NCBI RefSeq assembly: GCF_965218915.1
Contig: NZ_OZ244708.1
Location: 1,550,001-1,614,000 of the forward strand
Direction: 5' to 3'
Source of the DNA: Novosphingopyxis sp965218915
Lineage (GTDB): Bacteria > Pseudomonadota > Alphaproteobacteria > Sphingomonadales > Sphingomonadaceae
DNA length: 64,000 nucleotides
The translations under genes were made by a program, and so were the position numbers. Shown piece after piece: positions 24,251 through 35,348 of this stretch. Position 1 is the stretch's first letter; every line of letters starts with the position of its first letter. The notes beneath the pieces were generated by a model. The model saw only the letters and a list, made by a program, of their open reading frames with translations. It had not been told where the DNA came from and ran no database searches.

Positions 24251-25629
24251 GGGGACGTTCCCTCCGGCTTGCGTTGCGTTTCCGATTCAACCGGCGGCGC
24301 GGTGGCTCGTTCCATTGCGCCGGGCTCGGCGGCGATCACTTCGTCCGAAGGGTCAAAGGTGCGCGCGGCGGCGAGCTGCGGAAACAGCCTGATCCAGACC
24401 GCGGTGATCGCCATCGCGCCGATGCCGCCCGCCACCACCGCCCAGGCCGGGCCGATCAGCGCGGCGAGGAAACCGGACTCGGCCTCGCCGAGCTCGTTGG
24501 ACGCGCTGATGGTCAGCTGCGATACCGCGCCCACCCGGCCGCGCTTGTCGTCGGGCGTGTTGAGCTGGATCAGCGACTGGCGGATATAGACGCTGAACAT
24601 GTCCGCCGCGCCGACCACGAACAGGCATAGCATCGAAAACCACAGCAGCGTCGACAGCCCGAAGGCGATGGTGGCAAGGCCGAACACGAACACCGCCGCG
24701 AGCATCTTCATGCCGACATTGGATTTCAGCGGCACGACGCTGAAAATCGCCGCGATGGTGGCCGCGCCGACGGCCGGCGAGGCGGCGAGCAGCGACAGCG
24801 CATGTTCGGGGCTGCCGCGCACCCAGTCTCCCACCGGTCCGCCGATCAGGTCCGCCGACCGGTCCAGATCGACGATGTCGCGCGCGAACACCGGGATCAG
24901 CGCGGTGGCGCCCGCCAAGAGCACCGCGAACAGATCGAGCGTGATCGCGCCGAAGACGAGCTTGTTGCGCCAGACATAGCGCGCGCCCTCGACGATCTGC
25001 TCGATCGGCCCGGTGCGTTTGGGCGCGCTGCGCGGCACCGGGCCGATCAGGAACATGCACAGCGCGGACGCGGTGTAGAGGATCGCCGACAGCGTGTAGG
25101 GCAGATGCGGCGCGATGCCGTAAAGCGGCCCGGCGATGCCGGGGCCGACCAGCGCGCCGAACTGCCAGGCGATGGTCGACAGCGCGATGGCCTGCGGCAG
25201 CACCTCCTTGGGCACGAGGTTCGGGGCCAGCGCGCCCTGCGCCGGGCCCAGAAACGCGCGCGCCGTGCCGAGCAGAACGGCCATGCCGTACAGTGGGGTC
25301 AGGCTCATGGCGTTTTCATAGGTCAGCAGCGCCAGCGCGCCCGCTATGCAAGCCAGCGCCATCAGCACGATCCGCACCACCCAGCGCCGGTCCCAGTGAT
25401 CGGCGACCCAGCCGGTCACCGGCGTCAGAAAGAACAGCGGCACGAACTGCAAGAGCCCGATCAGCCCCAGCCGCGCCGAGGCGCCGGCGATGCCCATCGT
25501 CTCGCGCGCCAGATTATAGGCCTGCCAGGCGACGATCAGCATCATCGCATAGACCGCGAGCATGCTGAACAGCCGGCCGAGCCAATAAGCCCGGTAATTG
25601 GCGATGCGGAAGGGGTGGGGGGCGTTCAT
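24247..25629 (-). CDS. MFS transporter, EntS-like
   Basis: A 460-residue major facilitator with about 12 membrane segments. N-terminal FRIANYRAYWLGRLFSMLAV and WVADHWDRRWVVRIVLMALA (the loop 2-3 Asp-Arg motif) match the enterobactin exporter/MFS_3 subgroup. It ends in a polar tail. It overlaps and precedes cysK, so a link to sulfur compounds or cysteine efflux is possible, but EntS-like proteins are assigned to many substrates. Confidence 0.85.
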   Translation of the reverse strand: MNAPHPFRIANYRAYWLGRLFSMLAVYAMMLIVAWQAYNLARETMGIAGASARLGLIGLLQFVPLFFLTPVTGWVADHWDRRWVVRIVLMALACIAGALALLTYENAMSLTPLYGMAVLLGTARAFLGPAQGALAPNLVPKEVLPQAIALSTIAWQFGALVGPGIAGPLYGIAPHLPYTLSAILYTASALCMFLIGPVPRSAPKRTGPIEQIVEGARYVWRNKLVFGAITLDLFAVLLAGATALIPVFARDIVDLDRSADLIGGPVGDWVRGSPEHALSLLAASPAVGAATIAAIFSVVPLKSNVGMKMLAAVFVFGLATIAFGLSTLLWFSMLCLFVVGAADMFSVYIRQSLIQLNTPDDKRGRVGAVSQLTISASNELGEAESGFLAALIGPAWAVVAGGIGAMAITAVWIRLFPQLAAARTFDPSDEVIAAEPGAMERATAPPVESETQRKPEGTSP

Positions 25630-25722
25630 CTTAGCGCTCTATGGGAGTGAGGGCGGGGCGGCGCAATATGCGGGCTTTGGTTGGCGGAATGGCAGGCTGG
25701 CTTGGCCGCGCGCGCCTGTTGT

Positions 25723-25797
25723 TCGTCACCCCAGCGAAAGCTGGGGTCTCGGGCGGTGGTGCTATAGGCGAGATGCCAGCTTTCGCTGGCATGACGA
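25723..25797. repeat. REP-like double palindrome
   Basis: Two hairpins in tandem with related but inverted words: CCCCAGCGAAAGCTGGGG (25729-25746) and ATGCCAGCTTTCGCTGGCAT (25773-25792). This paired dyad arrangement is typical of repetitive extragenic palindromes of sphingomonads. It lies in the MFS/DUF885 intergenic region. Confidence 0.75.
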
Positions 25798-25862
25798 ACC
25801 GTTTGACCGCTTGGACTCGCCGCGTCTCTGTGCCACTCTTTCGCGCGAAGGAGATCTTGCCC

Positions 25863-27614
25863 ATGACATCGATCCGGATTCTTACGCTTCGCTCCATCGC
25901 CGCGCTGGCCGTATCCGCAGGCGCGCTCGCCGCCTGCCAGACCGCCGGCAACGCGCCGCCCGCGCCGGCCTCGGCCGCGCAGACCGCGCCGAGCTTGGAG
26001 GCCGGGAAATGGGTCAATTTCCGCGAGGCTTTCCTGACCGGCTATTTCAACCAGTTCCCCAACAGCGCGGTCTATCAGGGCAAGCATCAATATGACGGCA
26101 TGCTGCCGGACTGGAGCGCCAAGGGCCTCGCCGCGCAGGTCAATTTCCTCAAATCCACGATCCGCGACGCCAAGGCGTTCACCGGCTTGACGCCGAAGGA
26201 GCAGTTCGAGCGCGACTATCTGGTCCATGTGGCCGAGGGGCAGCTGTTCTTCATCGAAGATGCGGACTTTCCGCACCGCAATCCGGCTTTCTACGTCGGC
26301 GGGCTCGATCCGAACGTCTATATCGCGCGGCCCTATGCCGATGCGGCGACGCGGATGAAGGCGTTCGTCAAATACGCCCAGAACGTCCCCGCCGCCGCCG
26401 CGCAGATCAAGCGCAACATCAAGCTGCCGCTGCCCGAGACGTTCGTGAAATACGGCCAGGCCGGGTTCGGCGGGTTCGCGGACTATTATACCGGCGACGC
26501 CAAGACCGCCTTTGCCGAGGTCAAGGACCCCGCGCTGCAGGCCGAGTTCGACGCGGCCACCGCCAAGGCGTCGGCCGCGATGAAGGACCTCAGCGACTAT
26601 ATCGGGTCCAAGCCCGCGACCAAGGGCGGCTTTTCCCTCGGCGGGGCGAATTTCTCCAAGATGATCCTGACCAATGAGGGCGTCGACACTCCGCTGGCCG
26701 AACTCGAGGCGATCGGCGAGGCCGACCTCGGGCGCAACCAGGCGGCGCTGCGCGCGGCCTGCGGCCAGTTCGCGCCCGGTGCGACCATCCCGGACTGCAT
26801 CGCCAGGATGGGCGCCGATAAGCCCGTCGGCGGCCCGGTGGCCGAGGCGCGCCGTCAGCTGCCTCAGCTGCGCCAATTCCTGATCGACCACGACATCGTC
26901 ACCATCCCCGGCACCGAGCAGGCCAAGGTCGAGGAATCGCCGCCCTACAACCGGCAGAATTCGGCCTATATCGACATCCCCGGACCCTATGAGACCGGCC
27001 TGCCCAGCGTCTATTACATCTCCCCGCCCGATCCGGACTGGGACGCGGCGACGCGCGCGGCCTATATCCCGGGCGTCAAGGACCTGCTGTTCACCTCGGT
27101 CCACGAAGTCTGGCCGGGCCATTTCCTCAACTTCCTCCATTCCAACCGTTCCGATTCGATCTTCGGCCAGCTGTTCGTCGGCTATGCCTTTGCCGAGGGC
27201 TGGGCGCATTACAGCGAGGAGATGATGTACGACGCCGGGCTGAACGGCGGCGATCCGGAGACGCATATCGGGCAGCTCTCCAACGCGCTGCTGCGCGATT
27301 GCCGCTACCTTTCCGCGATCCGCCTGCACACCGGCCGCATGACGGTCGAGCAGAGCTACGACCTGTTTCGGGGCGAATGCTATCAGGACGAGGGCAACGC
27401 CCGGCAGCAGGCGGCGCGCGGCACCTATGACCCGCAATATCTGAACTACACCATGGGCAAGCTGATGATCCGCAAGCTGCGCGAGGATTGGACCAAGGGG
27501 GATCGCAGCAAATGGAAGGCGTTCCACGACGAATTCCTGAGCTATGGTGGCCCGCCGATCCCGATGGTCCGCGCCGCGATGCTGAACGAGCCGACGCCGC
27601 GCGCGGTGTTCTGA
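25863..27614 (+). CDS. DUF885 family lipoprotein, putative metallopeptidase
   Basis: A 583-residue envelope protein. The start ATG 25863 gives a lipoprotein signal: hydrophobic segment then ALAACQTAG, with Cys as the lipidation site. A longer frame upstream is not used. The C-terminal half has TSVHEVWPGHFLNFLHSNRS (HExxxGH-like) and EGWAHYSEEMMYDAG, the DUF885 motifs believed to bind zinc. Members are thought to be peptidases of the outer envelope. It is a single-gene unit. Confidence 0.87.
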   Translation: MTSIRILTLRSIAALAVSAGALAACQTAGNAPPAPASAAQTAPSLEAGKWVNFREAFLTGYFNQFPNSAVYQGKHQYDGMLPDWSAKGLAAQVNFLKSTIRDAKAFTGLTPKEQFERDYLVHVAEGQLFFIEDADFPHRNPAFYVGGLDPNVYIARPYADAATRMKAFVKYAQNVPAAAAQIKRNIKLPLPETFVKYGQAGFGGFADYYTGDAKTAFAEVKDPALQAEFDAATAKASAAMKDLSDYIGSKPATKGGFSLGGANFSKMILTNEGVDTPLAELEAIGEADLGRNQAALRAACGQFAPGATIPDCIARMGADKPVGGPVAEARRQLPQLRQFLIDHDIVTIPGTEQAKVEESPPYNRQNSAYIDIPGPYETGLPSVYYISPPDPDWDAATRAAYIPGVKDLLFTSVHEVWPGHFLNFLHSNRSDSIFGQLFVGYAFAEGWAHYSEEMMYDAGLNGGDPETHIGQLSNALLRDCRYLSAIRLHTGRMTVEQSYDLFRGECYQDEGNARQQAARGTYDPQYLNYTMGKLMIRKLREDWTKGDRSKWKAFHDEFLSYGGPPIPMVRAAMLNEPTPRAVF

Positions 27615-27638
27615 GCGGGCAGTCGGGGCGGGTGCGTT

Positions 27639-28298
27639 CTATTCTCCTCTCATCGTTCCGGCGTCCTTTCGTCTTTCTAGGGTGACACGGGTTACAGGGA
27701 TGGGGGCGGGAAATTGCGGTGAACCGTTGCGGGCCAGCGCCTCGGCCGCCTCGGCCCGCTCATGGTTCGCCTGGAGCGCCGGAGCGTCGCGCGCCACCTT
27801 GCGCAGTGCCTCGGCGAAGCGCTCGCCGATATCGACCGCCGGTGGCGGCGGTTCGGTCGAACCTCCCGCCGGGGCGACGGGCAGCCCGCGCTTGCGCTCG
27901 GCTTCCTGCAGCGCCGCGAGCAACAGGCGGTTGTCATATTGCCGCCAGGCGCCGCGCTGCAGCCCGCCGTAGAAATAGGGGATCACCACCCCGTTCAGCG
28001 CCCGCTCGATCGCCGCCGAGCAGGACGCGCCCAGCCCCAGTTCGACCGCCGCGTCCCACGCCGCCGCGAAACTCTCGGCTCCGGCGCGCGAGCGCAGCCG
28101 ATAGGCCGACTGCCGGCTCATCCCCACCTCCGCCGCGGCCGGCTTCACCAGCCCGATCCGCGCCAGCCCCGCAATAAACCCCCGCTGCCGCGCCGCCGTC
28201 CACCCGTGGCGCGTGCGGCAGGGGACAGGGGTGAAATCGAGCGGATCGGGCTCGTCGGCAGAGGACGAGGCGGGGGAGGGCGGCGCAGAGTCGGTCAT
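27639..28298 (-). CDS. Hypothetical protein with helix-turn-helix, phage terminase small subunit-like
   Basis: A 219-residue protein with a recognisable HTH: WTAARQRGFIAGLARIGLVK followed by PAAAEVGMSRQSAYRLRSRA. The C-terminal half is helical with Ala/Pro-rich stretches. Proteins of this layout are widespread in sphingomonads and are often annotated as terminase small subunit-like or hypothetical. No phage genes are nearby, so a transcriptional or DNA-binding role is as likely. Confidence 0.65.
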   Translation of the reverse strand: MTDSAPPSPASSSADEPDPLDFTPVPCRTRHGWTAARQRGFIAGLARIGLVKPAAAEVGMSRQSAYRLRSRAGAESFAAAWDAAVELGLGASCSAAIERALNGVVIPYFYGGLQRGAWRQYDNRLLLAALQEAERKRGLPVAPAGGSTEPPPPAVDIGERFAEALRKVARDAPALQANHERAEAAEALARNGSPQFPAPIPVTRVTLERRKDAGTMRGE

Positions 28299-28358
28299 GC
28301 GCGGAGTGTGGCATGGGAGGGGGTTGTAGGAAAGAACAAAGTGGGAACGATTGCAGTG

Positions 28359-29510
28359 TTAGAGGGTCAAATCCGACATTGAAATAATTTGAGCGTCGTT
28401 CGGCCGTCTAGATTTCCCCCAATCTGAAATTTGGACCAACCCATCGTTTTTCCATTTAGAACATTCCCATGCCAATTCCTTCTCGGTAATCGGCCAATCG
28501 TCGAGTACGCCAGTCCAAACCTTCTTCCAAGTCAGTCCCTTTGAACCAGCGGCTTGTATGGTTTGAAGCGCAGATTGCTTGCCCAAACGGCGTCCACGTT
28601 CAAGAAATTTCGCGCTCCGTTCGCCGGTGACCACCACGCCCTCACTTGCAAACAAATCTTCCATGCCAGAAGTTTGGCTTCTCTTCTTTGCTTTGCGCTC
28701 TGACCGCATACTCGATTGAACTTCGAGAGCGAGCGATTGCGCATCCCGAAACACCTTCAGACCTAAAGCGTGGCGAGTAAGATATATGAGTTTGTATAAA
28801 GTACGGTCGGCATCTGCCTCATCGACCGTAATTGAAGGAGCGAAATCGTATCCTCCAATCTTGGCGAGCGCTTCGCGCGCCATATCAGTAATCCGGTCCT
28901 CGCGCTCTTGCCCGGTCAACTCTCCAAGATCGGTCTGCCAATCGCTGTTTGAAGCGACTAAGCTTAGCCATCGGCCTAAAGGCGGCATCTTCTCGGTATG
29001 TGCAAACCGGTTTGCGAATTGAAACATGAAATTGATCAAAACCTCCGAATTCGGAGCAGCAATTAATTCGGAAAATTTCGTGGGGTCAGGGATTCCCTTT
29101 GGATCGATGACAATAAAACGGAAGCCATCAGCGCCGATCTTACGGTGTATCGTTGAGGCATGATCCTCCGCGCGGCCATTATATAGGTGAATTTCTATGT
29201 CTTCTATTCCAGCGACTGCCATCTCGAGTTCGGCAAAGTTCTCCTTTTCGACAAGGTGGGCGACCATTCGGACGCTGTGGCCTAAGTCAGCCTGGCGCTG
29301 TTTAGCTAAGCGCATCTGAATCATAGCTATTCCGAACGATGTGTCGCTATAGCTTTCGCATCGAGATTTCCATGGGCCGGCAAAAAGGTCTACGAACGTA
29401 AAGGTGCCAAATCTTGAGACCTTCGGAAGTTGGTCTCTCAAATATCTTTCTATAAAGGTATGTTTTACGAGAGCCTGTTCTCGCCCATCGTAAAAACCCT
29501 TGTCGGGCAT
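28359..29510 (-). CDS. tcmP: Three-Cys-motif partner protein TcmP
   Basis: A 383-residue protein. The N-terminus (ALVKHTFIERYLRDQLPKVS, FGTFTFVDLFAGPWKSRCES) shows the TcmP signature; VDLFAGPW resembles motif I of SAM-dependent methyltransferases. FIVIDPKGIPDPTKFSELIA could be motif IV-like. A C-terminal helical/winged part ends in SKWKNDGLVQISDWGKSRRP. It directly follows the DUF5131 gene with one base between them, and this pair is a known co-occurring module in bacteria and phages. The reaction and substrate are unknown. Confidence 0.85.
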   Translation of the reverse strand: MPDKGFYDGREQALVKHTFIERYLRDQLPKVSRFGTFTFVDLFAGPWKSRCESYSDTSFGIAMIQMRLAKQRQADLGHSVRMVAHLVEKENFAELEMAVAGIEDIEIHLYNGRAEDHASTIHRKIGADGFRFIVIDPKGIPDPTKFSELIAAPNSEVLINFMFQFANRFAHTEKMPPLGRWLSLVASNSDWQTDLGELTGQEREDRITDMAREALAKIGGYDFAPSITVDEADADRTLYKLIYLTRHALGLKVFRDAQSLALEVQSSMRSERKAKKRSQTSGMEDLFASEGVVVTGERSAKFLERGRRLGKQSALQTIQAAGSKGLTWKKVWTGVLDDWPITEKELAWECSKWKNDGLVQISDWGKSRRPNDAQIISMSDLTL

Positions 29511-29511
29511 T

Positions 29512-30243
29512 TTATGCGCTTGCCTTCATTGGCCACTCGTTCCATTCGCGTCCGTCGAGTTCTCGCCCGCCAGTTTTTGGTCGAAAACCGCCCCATTGCT
29601 TAAAGAAAAACGGGACTTCTTGTTCTGCGCACGCATCCCGAATTTCCCGAGCCCATTCTATATGCATCACCCGAGCGTTCGGCCCGCTCTCTCCTCCGGC
29701 TATAACCCAATGAATATCAGACAGATCTATTTTACCCACGGATCCAATTAACGGTTCGACGGAGAGAAATCTGACAGCCGAAACAGACGCACGTAAATGC
29801 TCTATACGCGAAGCTCCGCGTCGATCCTCAACCGAAACGCCCATCCAGATATGGTCTGGTGGGAATCTCTTCGTATAACGACGCTGCAAATAATCTCGCA
29901 TTAAAGAACTTCGTTTGGTTAGCACTTGATAGGTGTGGTGATCCGCTTCTTCCATGGTGTCAAACACTTGATCAACAAACGAGAGCGGTACATCCTTGTG
30001 GAACAGGTCGCTCATCGAGTTCACAAAAATCATTCGCGCTCGCTTCCAGCGCTTTGGTTGATCCAAACGGTCTGGCCGTAGAGTCAGATCGAAGCCGTTT
30101 TCAAAAGGATGGCCCACAACGCCACGAAATCGTTCTGAGAATCGATGTGCATAGCAATTTTCACACCCGGCCGTGATTTTGGTGCATCCGGTGACCGGGT
30201 TCCAGGTAGCATCGGTCCATTCGATAGAGCTGCTTTCCGCCAT
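29512..30243 (-). CDS. Three-Cys-motif DUF5131 (phage Gp37/Gp68 family) protein
   Basis: A 243-residue protein starting at ATG 30243 (MAESSSIEWTDATWNPVTGC), which is the normal family start; a longer frame to 30345 exists. The three-cysteine motif is GCTKITAGCENCYAHRFSER (C-x6-C-x2-C), resembling a radical SAM cluster, followed by MIFVNSMSDLFHKDVPLSFV and HTYQVLTKRS. It ends with FFKQWGGFRPKTGGRELDGR. It is the upstream partner of tcmP and is found in phages, mobile elements and bacterial chromosomes. Chemical function is unproven; the pair may be a modification or defence module. Confidence 0.87.
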   Translation of the reverse strand: MAESSSIEWTDATWNPVTGCTKITAGCENCYAHRFSERFRGVVGHPFENGFDLTLRPDRLDQPKRWKRARMIFVNSMSDLFHKDVPLSFVDQVFDTMEEADHHTYQVLTKRSSLMRDYLQRRYTKRFPPDHIWMGVSVEDRRGASRIEHLRASVSAVRFLSVEPLIGSVGKIDLSDIHWVIAGGESGPNARVMHIEWAREIRDACAEQEVPFFFKQWGGFRPKTGGRELDGREWNEWPMKASA

Positions 30244-30443
30244 AGTTGATGCGTCTAGCATAGCGACAGCTGTGAACAAATATGTGGATAAACAACTTTG
30301 TTCCTTTTCCGTTCTGTGTGGTCTTGTTGCAACAATATTTCCCATAGAGCAGTTGTGCGAATGCGGCTGGCGCCGCAGCTAGCTTGACTGTGTACGCTTG
30401 CGCCCACCCCTGGCCACTCCCGCGAGCGGGAGGGGGATAAGCC

Positions 30444-30569
30444 TCAACCCACCTCGACAAAGCTATCCATAACCCGCTTCCTGCCCGCCTGCTCAAACGC
30501 GATCTCAAGTTTGTTTCCTTCGATCTCCTCCAACGTGCCATAGCCGAATTTCTGGTGAAACAGGCGCAT
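30444..30569 (-). pseudogene. Duplicated 3' end of uvrD/pcrA
   Basis: This stretch encodes HQKFGYGTLEEIEGNKLEIA and the remainder of the C-terminal domain of the helicase at 31302, ending in an in-frame stop. It matches the true gene end (HQKFGYGTVEEIEGNKLEIA) at nearly every residue, although the DNA differs at many third positions. It has an ATG (30569) but no reason to be expressed. The copy lies just beyond vapC, so the toxin-antitoxin genes sit between two helicase 3' ends. Confidence 0.8.
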
Positions 30570-30573
30570 GTCG

Positions 30574-30996
30574 CTAAACCGCTACCGCCACACCGATCGC
30601 CTCCGCCGCCTCCGCCATGCGCGTGTCCAGCGTCAGCAGCCGCAGCTTGTGGTCGGCGGCGATGGCGAGGTGGAGGGCGTCGCCCGCGCGCAGGTTCAGA
30701 TCGGTGGCGTCGAGCAGCGCCGCCGCCGCTTTGAAATGGGCGGTGGTGACGGGCAGGATATTGAAACTGATTTCGCGTAAGCTGCGCCAGGTCTTCAGAG
30801 TCTCGGCATATTTTTCGCTCGTCAGTTCCTTCATTCGGTGCTTTTTAGCCAAGGCGCTTGAAAACTCCGTAACCACCCATTCGCTGATGAAGAGCGCGCC
30901 AATCGCTTGTTCACCAAGCCACGCCTGCATCCGCGCCGTCTGAGTTTCTTGAGTCAGCGCCGCCGTAATCGCCGATGTGTCCAGATAGACACTCAA
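30574..30996 (-). CDS. vapC: VapC-type PIN-domain ribonuclease toxin
   Basis: A 140-residue PIN-domain protein. Acidic catalytic residues are visible in MSVYLDTSAITAAL (Asp), VVTEFSSALAKK (Glu), LRAGDALHLAIAADHK (Asp) and LLTLDTRMAEAAEAIG (Asp). It starts overlapping the antitoxin stop (ATGA), the standard antitoxin-toxin order. VapC toxins cut tRNA or rRNA when not neutralised by VapB. The module lies immediately downstream of the helicase gene. Confidence 0.9.
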   Translation of the reverse strand: MSVYLDTSAITAALTQETQTARMQAWLGEQAIGALFISEWVVTEFSSALAKKHRMKELTSEKYAETLKTWRSLREISFNILPVTTAHFKAAAALLDATDLNLRAGDALHLAIAADHKLRLLTLDTRMAEAAEAIGVAVAV

Positions 30997-31244
30997 TAGC
31001 GTTCTTCGTCCCGCAATTGGCGCATGAACTCGCCTGCAGAGACTTTCTGATAGGGTAGCGTATCGGTCAGCTTTTTCAATGCCGCGATATCGACCGGCTT
31101 TTTCGCCGCCTCGATCGGCACCAGCCGGGCGGCGGGTTTGCCGTGGCGGGTGATCTCGATGCTCTCGCCCGCTTCGGCGCGGTCGATCAGCGCGCTCAGA
31201 TGCGCCTTGGCATCGGCCAGCTTGATGCGTTCCAATTTGCTCAT
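30993..31244 (-). CDS. vapB: Phd/YefM-type antitoxin
   Basis: An 83-residue antitoxin. The N-terminal DNA-binding part is KLADAKAHLSALIDRAEAGE, ESIEITRHGKPAARLVPIEA (Phd/YefM family); the C-terminal tail (KVSAGEFMRQLRDEERY) should wrap the PIN toxin. It overlaps vapC by 4 bases. It lies 57 bases after the helicase gene. Such antitoxins repress their own promoter. Confidence 0.9.
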   Translation of the reverse strand: MSKLERIKLADAKAHLSALIDRAEAGESIEITRHGKPAARLVPIEAAKKPVDIAALKKLTDTLPYQKVSAGEFMRQLRDEERY

Positions 31245-31301
31245 CGCGGCCTCCTGACCAGTTTGGTGACTATATTCGCGGGAGGGGCCATTTGCAAGAT
31301 T

Positions 31302-33587
<2,286 letters not shown>

Positions 33588-33796
33588 CGGTGAACAGGTA
33601 GGGAACGCGGCGCGCTCGGGCAAGCACGCCGTGCATGGGGCGCACAAACGCCAGACCGTGTCTTGATTGCGCCCAGATGTTCGAGTGGCAGACGAAACCG
33701 ACGTGGAAACGGGTCGAGCGAAGGAACTTCGTTTCGGTTCCATGGGTTGAACGACAGAGGTTGACGAGACCCAAAGCCAGCTACGGAGAGTTTACA

Positions 33797-34354
33797 ATGA
33801 AAAAGCTTATTTTGACGAGCGCTGCGATCATCGCATTCGGCGCGACCGCCGTTCAGGCGCAGATGCAGGACGATATGTCCAGCGACGACATGGAAGCTCA
33901 GGACGATGCCGCCATGCAAGACGACAATATGCCGATGCAGCAGAGTCCGACGATGACGCCGCAGCAGATGACCATCTACAATGGGCTGACCGCCGATCAG
34001 AAGGTGCAATTCGACGGTTGGGATCTGCAGCAGAAGGGTCTGTATTTTGCTCTCAGCGCCGAACAGCGTTCGCAGCTCTGGGCGCTTCCGATGGCTCAAC
34101 GCCAGCAGGCCTGGATGCAGATTCGAAAAGCTGCCGGCCTGCCCGCAGCGCCTGCAATGAACAACTCGGGCGGAGCCATGGCGCAGGACAATATGGCTAC
34201 CGGAGCGATGGCGAAGGATAGCATGGCTACCGGTACGCAGAAGATGGCTAACAGTGGCGCGCGTACCGCACCGCCGGCAGCGGCGATGAACAAGGACTAT
34301 CCCAAGTGCAGCCGCACGGTGACCGACAATTGTATGAATCCCGGCGGGAAGTGA
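33797..34354 (+). CDS. Secreted Met/Asp/Gln-rich protein of unknown function
   Basis: A 185-residue protein with a clear signal peptide (KKLILTSAAIIAFGATAVQA, then QMQDD). The mature part begins with repeated Met-Asp stretches (SSDDMEAQDDAAMQDDNMPM) and has a central helical section (YNGLTADQKVQFDGWDLQQK). A second Met/Ala-rich low-complexity stretch has near-repeats of NMATGAMAKDSMATG. Two cysteines near the C-terminus may form a disulfide. Start ATG 33797 follows GGAGAG. No family name is known to me; Met/Asp-rich periplasmic proteins may bind metals, which is inference. Confidence 0.7.
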   Translation: MKKLILTSAAIIAFGATAVQAQMQDDMSSDDMEAQDDAAMQDDNMPMQQSPTMTPQQMTIYNGLTADQKVQFDGWDLQQKGLYFALSAEQRSQLWALPMAQRQQAWMQIRKAAGLPAAPAMNNSGGAMAQDNMATGAMAKDSMATGTQKMANSGARTAPPAAAMNKDYPKCSRTVTDNCMNPGGK

Positions 34355-34391
34355 CATGATATCGTCAGCCATTTAGGCTGATCGATATGTC
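34353..34391. terminator. Hairpin between convergent genes
   Basis: GTCAGCC at the left and GGCTGAT with its extension at the right pair around an ATTTA loop; with small bulges, the stem extends outward to GACAT/ATGTC. It lies exactly between the secreted protein stop and the rsmD stop. It lacks a T-run, so it may be a bidirectional or mRNA-stabilising structure. Confidence 0.5.
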
Positions 34392-34941
34392 AAGATGTGG
34401 GCGGCGGGCGCAGCAGCGTCAGCCGCCCTTTTCCTATGCGCCGGTCGCTTTCGACGATAAAATCGGCGGCATTGGCGGGCTCGTTCTTGGCCGTCTCCAG
34501 CCCGATCCAGGCCGACGGGGCGATCCAGCCCTGCCGCTGCAATTTGTCGAGCGCCACCGCGCCCGCGCCGCTGCCATAGGGCGGATCGAGCAGCAGCACA
34601 TCATAGGCACGCCGGGCCTGCCCGAGCGCCATCACCGATCCGGCACGTATATCGGCGGCGCCGCCAGCACACAGCGCCGCGACATTGGCTCGGAGTGCAT
34701 CGAGCGCCGCGCGGTCCTGCTCGACGAACAGGCAATGCGCCGCGCCGCGCGACAGCGCCTCCAGGCCGAGCGCGCCGGAACCGGCGAACAGGTCCATCAC
34801 GCTCAGCTCCTCGAAAGAGCCCAGGCGGCTGGTCAGCATCGAGAACAGCGCCTCGCGCGTGCGATCGGCGGTGGGGCGGGTGGCATCGCCCTTGGGCGCG
34901 CCGAGGCGCCGTCCGCGCCATTGTCCGGAAATGATCCTCAT
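34390..34941 (-). CDS. rsmD: 16S rRNA (guanine966-N2)-methyltransferase
   Basis: A 183-residue methyltransferase. The N-terminus MRIISGQWRGRRLGAPKGDA and RPTADRTREALFSML are typical of RsmD; SAM-binding motif I is VMDLFAGSGALGLEALSRGA, and the catalytic motif IV is VLLLDPPYGSGA. It modifies G966 in helix 31 of 16S rRNA. It lies next to rluB (with a small gene between), another RNA-modification gene. Confidence 0.94.
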   Translation of the reverse strand: MRIISGQWRGRRLGAPKGDATRPTADRTREALFSMLTSRLGSFEELSVMDLFAGSGALGLEALSRGAAHCLFVEQDRAALDALRANVAALCAGGAADIRAGSVMALGQARRAYDVLLLDPPYGSGAGAVALDKLQRQGWIAPSAWIGLETAKNEPANAADFIVESDRRIGKGRLTLLRPPPTS

Positions 34942-35035
34942 GGGGCAAGCGCGCTAATCTCCGGTGGATAGACTGGCAAGCTTAGCGCCTTGTTAACCCG
35001 CCCGCCGCCATCACGGGCGTCATGGGAACAAGCCT

Positions 35036-35236
35036 ATGAACGCACACGGCAAACATGCGGCGCAGGCGCGCCGGGATGCCAGCGGATTGCTGGGGCGGAT
35101 CGAGGGCGCGCTGCAGGGGCATGACACGGGGCCCGAGCCGGTGGCCGAACCGGATGCGCTCGATATCGAAACGGTGATGGCCGAGATTGCGCGGGCGATG
35201 GCGAACCCGAAGGTTCGAGCGCAACCGCGAGAATGA
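35036..35236 (+). CDS. Small hypothetical protein
   Basis: A 66-residue frame (begins MNAHGKHAAQARRDASGLLG, includes DIETVMAEIARAMANPKVR). Codon use looks plausible for this genome and GGGAAC lies ahead of ATG, but there is no family and no conserved partner visible. It lies between rsmD and rluB on the opposite strand. It could be a real small helical protein or chance. Confidence 0.4.
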   Translation: MNAHGKHAAQARRDASGLLGRIEGALQGHDTGPEPVAEPDALDIETVMAEIARAMANPKVRAQPRE

Positions 35237-35348
35237 GCTGACCTCAACCCACTTCGAACGGTGTGTTTCGACAGCCCGGTCACCCTCACCCAGCCGCGCT
35301 AGGCGCTGACGCGCCAAGCTTCGCTACCTCTCCCGAGGGGAAAGGAGC

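Noticed and set aside
25626..27527. A 633-residue minus-strand frame opposite the DUF885 gene
   Set aside because: Shadow of a GC-rich gene; the plus strand carries a lipoprotein signal and the family zinc motifs.
30161..30541. A 126-residue minus-strand frame across the DUF5131 start
   Set aside because: It is out of frame with both the DUF5131 gene and the uvrD remnant, and reads through non-coding repeat text.
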